This document shows positions 5,112-5,207 of a stretch of 5,207 nucleotides of DNA, in pieces; position 1 is the stretch's first letter, and every line of letters starts with the position of its first letter. The stretch spans positions 1-5,207 of the forward strand of contig JACRPD010000041.1 in NCBI GenBank assembly GCA_016214105.1, written 5' to 3'. The DNA comes from Candidatus Magasanikiibacteriota bacterium. Its GTDB lineage: Bacteria > Patescibacteriota > Patescibacteriia > Magasanikbacterales > UBA922. The position numbers and the translations under genes are program-made. The notes under the pieces were generated by a model, which did no database searches, had not been told where the DNA came from, and worked only from the letters and a program-made list of their open reading frames with translations.

Positions 5112-5207
5112 TTATTTCAACATGGCCCACATCAGCTTTTTCGCTTCGTCTGAAAAAAAACGCTTCACTTGTTTCCAGCTGGCGGAGAAAAACAATTTTG
5201 GCTCGGG
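5112..5207 (-). CDS. C-terminal fragment of an unidentified protein
   Basis: The minus-strand frame is open from the window edge to a TAA stop at 5112-5114 and encodes the last 31 residues of a protein. The tail is basic and amphipathic, with SWKQVKRFF and DEAKKLMWAMLK, consistent with a terminal helix. Codon choice (GCG, AAA/AAG) resembles the neighbouring chromosomal genes, which supports it as coding. The start lies outside the window and the fragment is too short to assign. It ends just before the metK promoter, and no hairpin terminator separates them, so some readthrough into metK is possible. Confidence 0.65.
   Translation of the reverse strand, partial: PEPKLFFSASWKQVKRFFSDEAKKLMWAMLK

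Noticed and set aside
1..5207. tRNA or rRNA genes, CRISPR arrays and insertion-sequence transposases.
   Set aside because: I saw no tRNA cloverleaf ending, rRNA-like conserved stretch, regularly spaced direct repeat or transposase motif in any frame; a covariance-model scan was not possible.

Overview
The window looks like a fragment of a small-genome bacterium with a simplified envelope, most plausibly a Candidate Phyla Radiation (Patescibacteria/Parcubacteria-like) organism. This is inference. It rests on AT-rich coding with a strong preference for GCG alanine and CGC arginine codons, tight gene spacing, housekeeping genes without Shine-Dalgarno sequences, and an adaptor protein with a very long helical region. 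No rRNA or other marker gene is present to confirm it.

Layout on the minus strand, from right to left: the C-terminal end of an unidentified gene (5112-5207); a consensus sigma-70 promoter (5078-5106); a structured leader of about 130 nt with a possible attenuator (about 4939-5071); metK, S-adenosylmethionine synthetase (3790-4938); and a double hairpin/terminator (3718-3775). To the left of an opposing plus-strand gene lies a second minus-strand group: a GxxExxY-family PD-(D/E)XK-like gene (2666-3094), gpsA (1628-2629) and the start of an HlyD/MacA-type adaptor gene (1-1623, running off the window). gpsA and the adaptor gene are 4 bp apart and are probably co-transcribed.

Two pieces stand out. 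First, the GxxExxY gene sits between two perfect 39-bp inverted repeats (2635-2673 and 3117-3155). These form a 521-bp unit whose left arm contains the gene's own stop codon and whose outer edge lies 5 bp from the gpsA start codon. Each arm is itself built from a degenerate 9-bp repeat. This looks like a mobile or domesticated cassette. Second, the metK transcript should begin almost exactly at the base of a long, irregular, nested hairpin that is followed by a small hairpin and a U-tract. That arrangement is typical of a SAM-responsive leader, but I cannot match it to a known SAM riboswitch class.

Between these lies the only plus-strand gene (3253-3645). It is a GC-rich small ORF, probably membrane-associated, with a near-consensus extended -10 promoter, a full AGGAGG ribosome binding site and a good terminator. 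Its composition and signals differ sharply from its neighbours, which suggests a separately acquired or highly expressed accessory gene of unknown function.

The genes do not form one pathway. metK makes the general methyl donor, gpsA makes the glycerol-3-phosphate backbone for phospholipids, and the adaptor belongs to an export machine whose other parts lie beyond the left edge.
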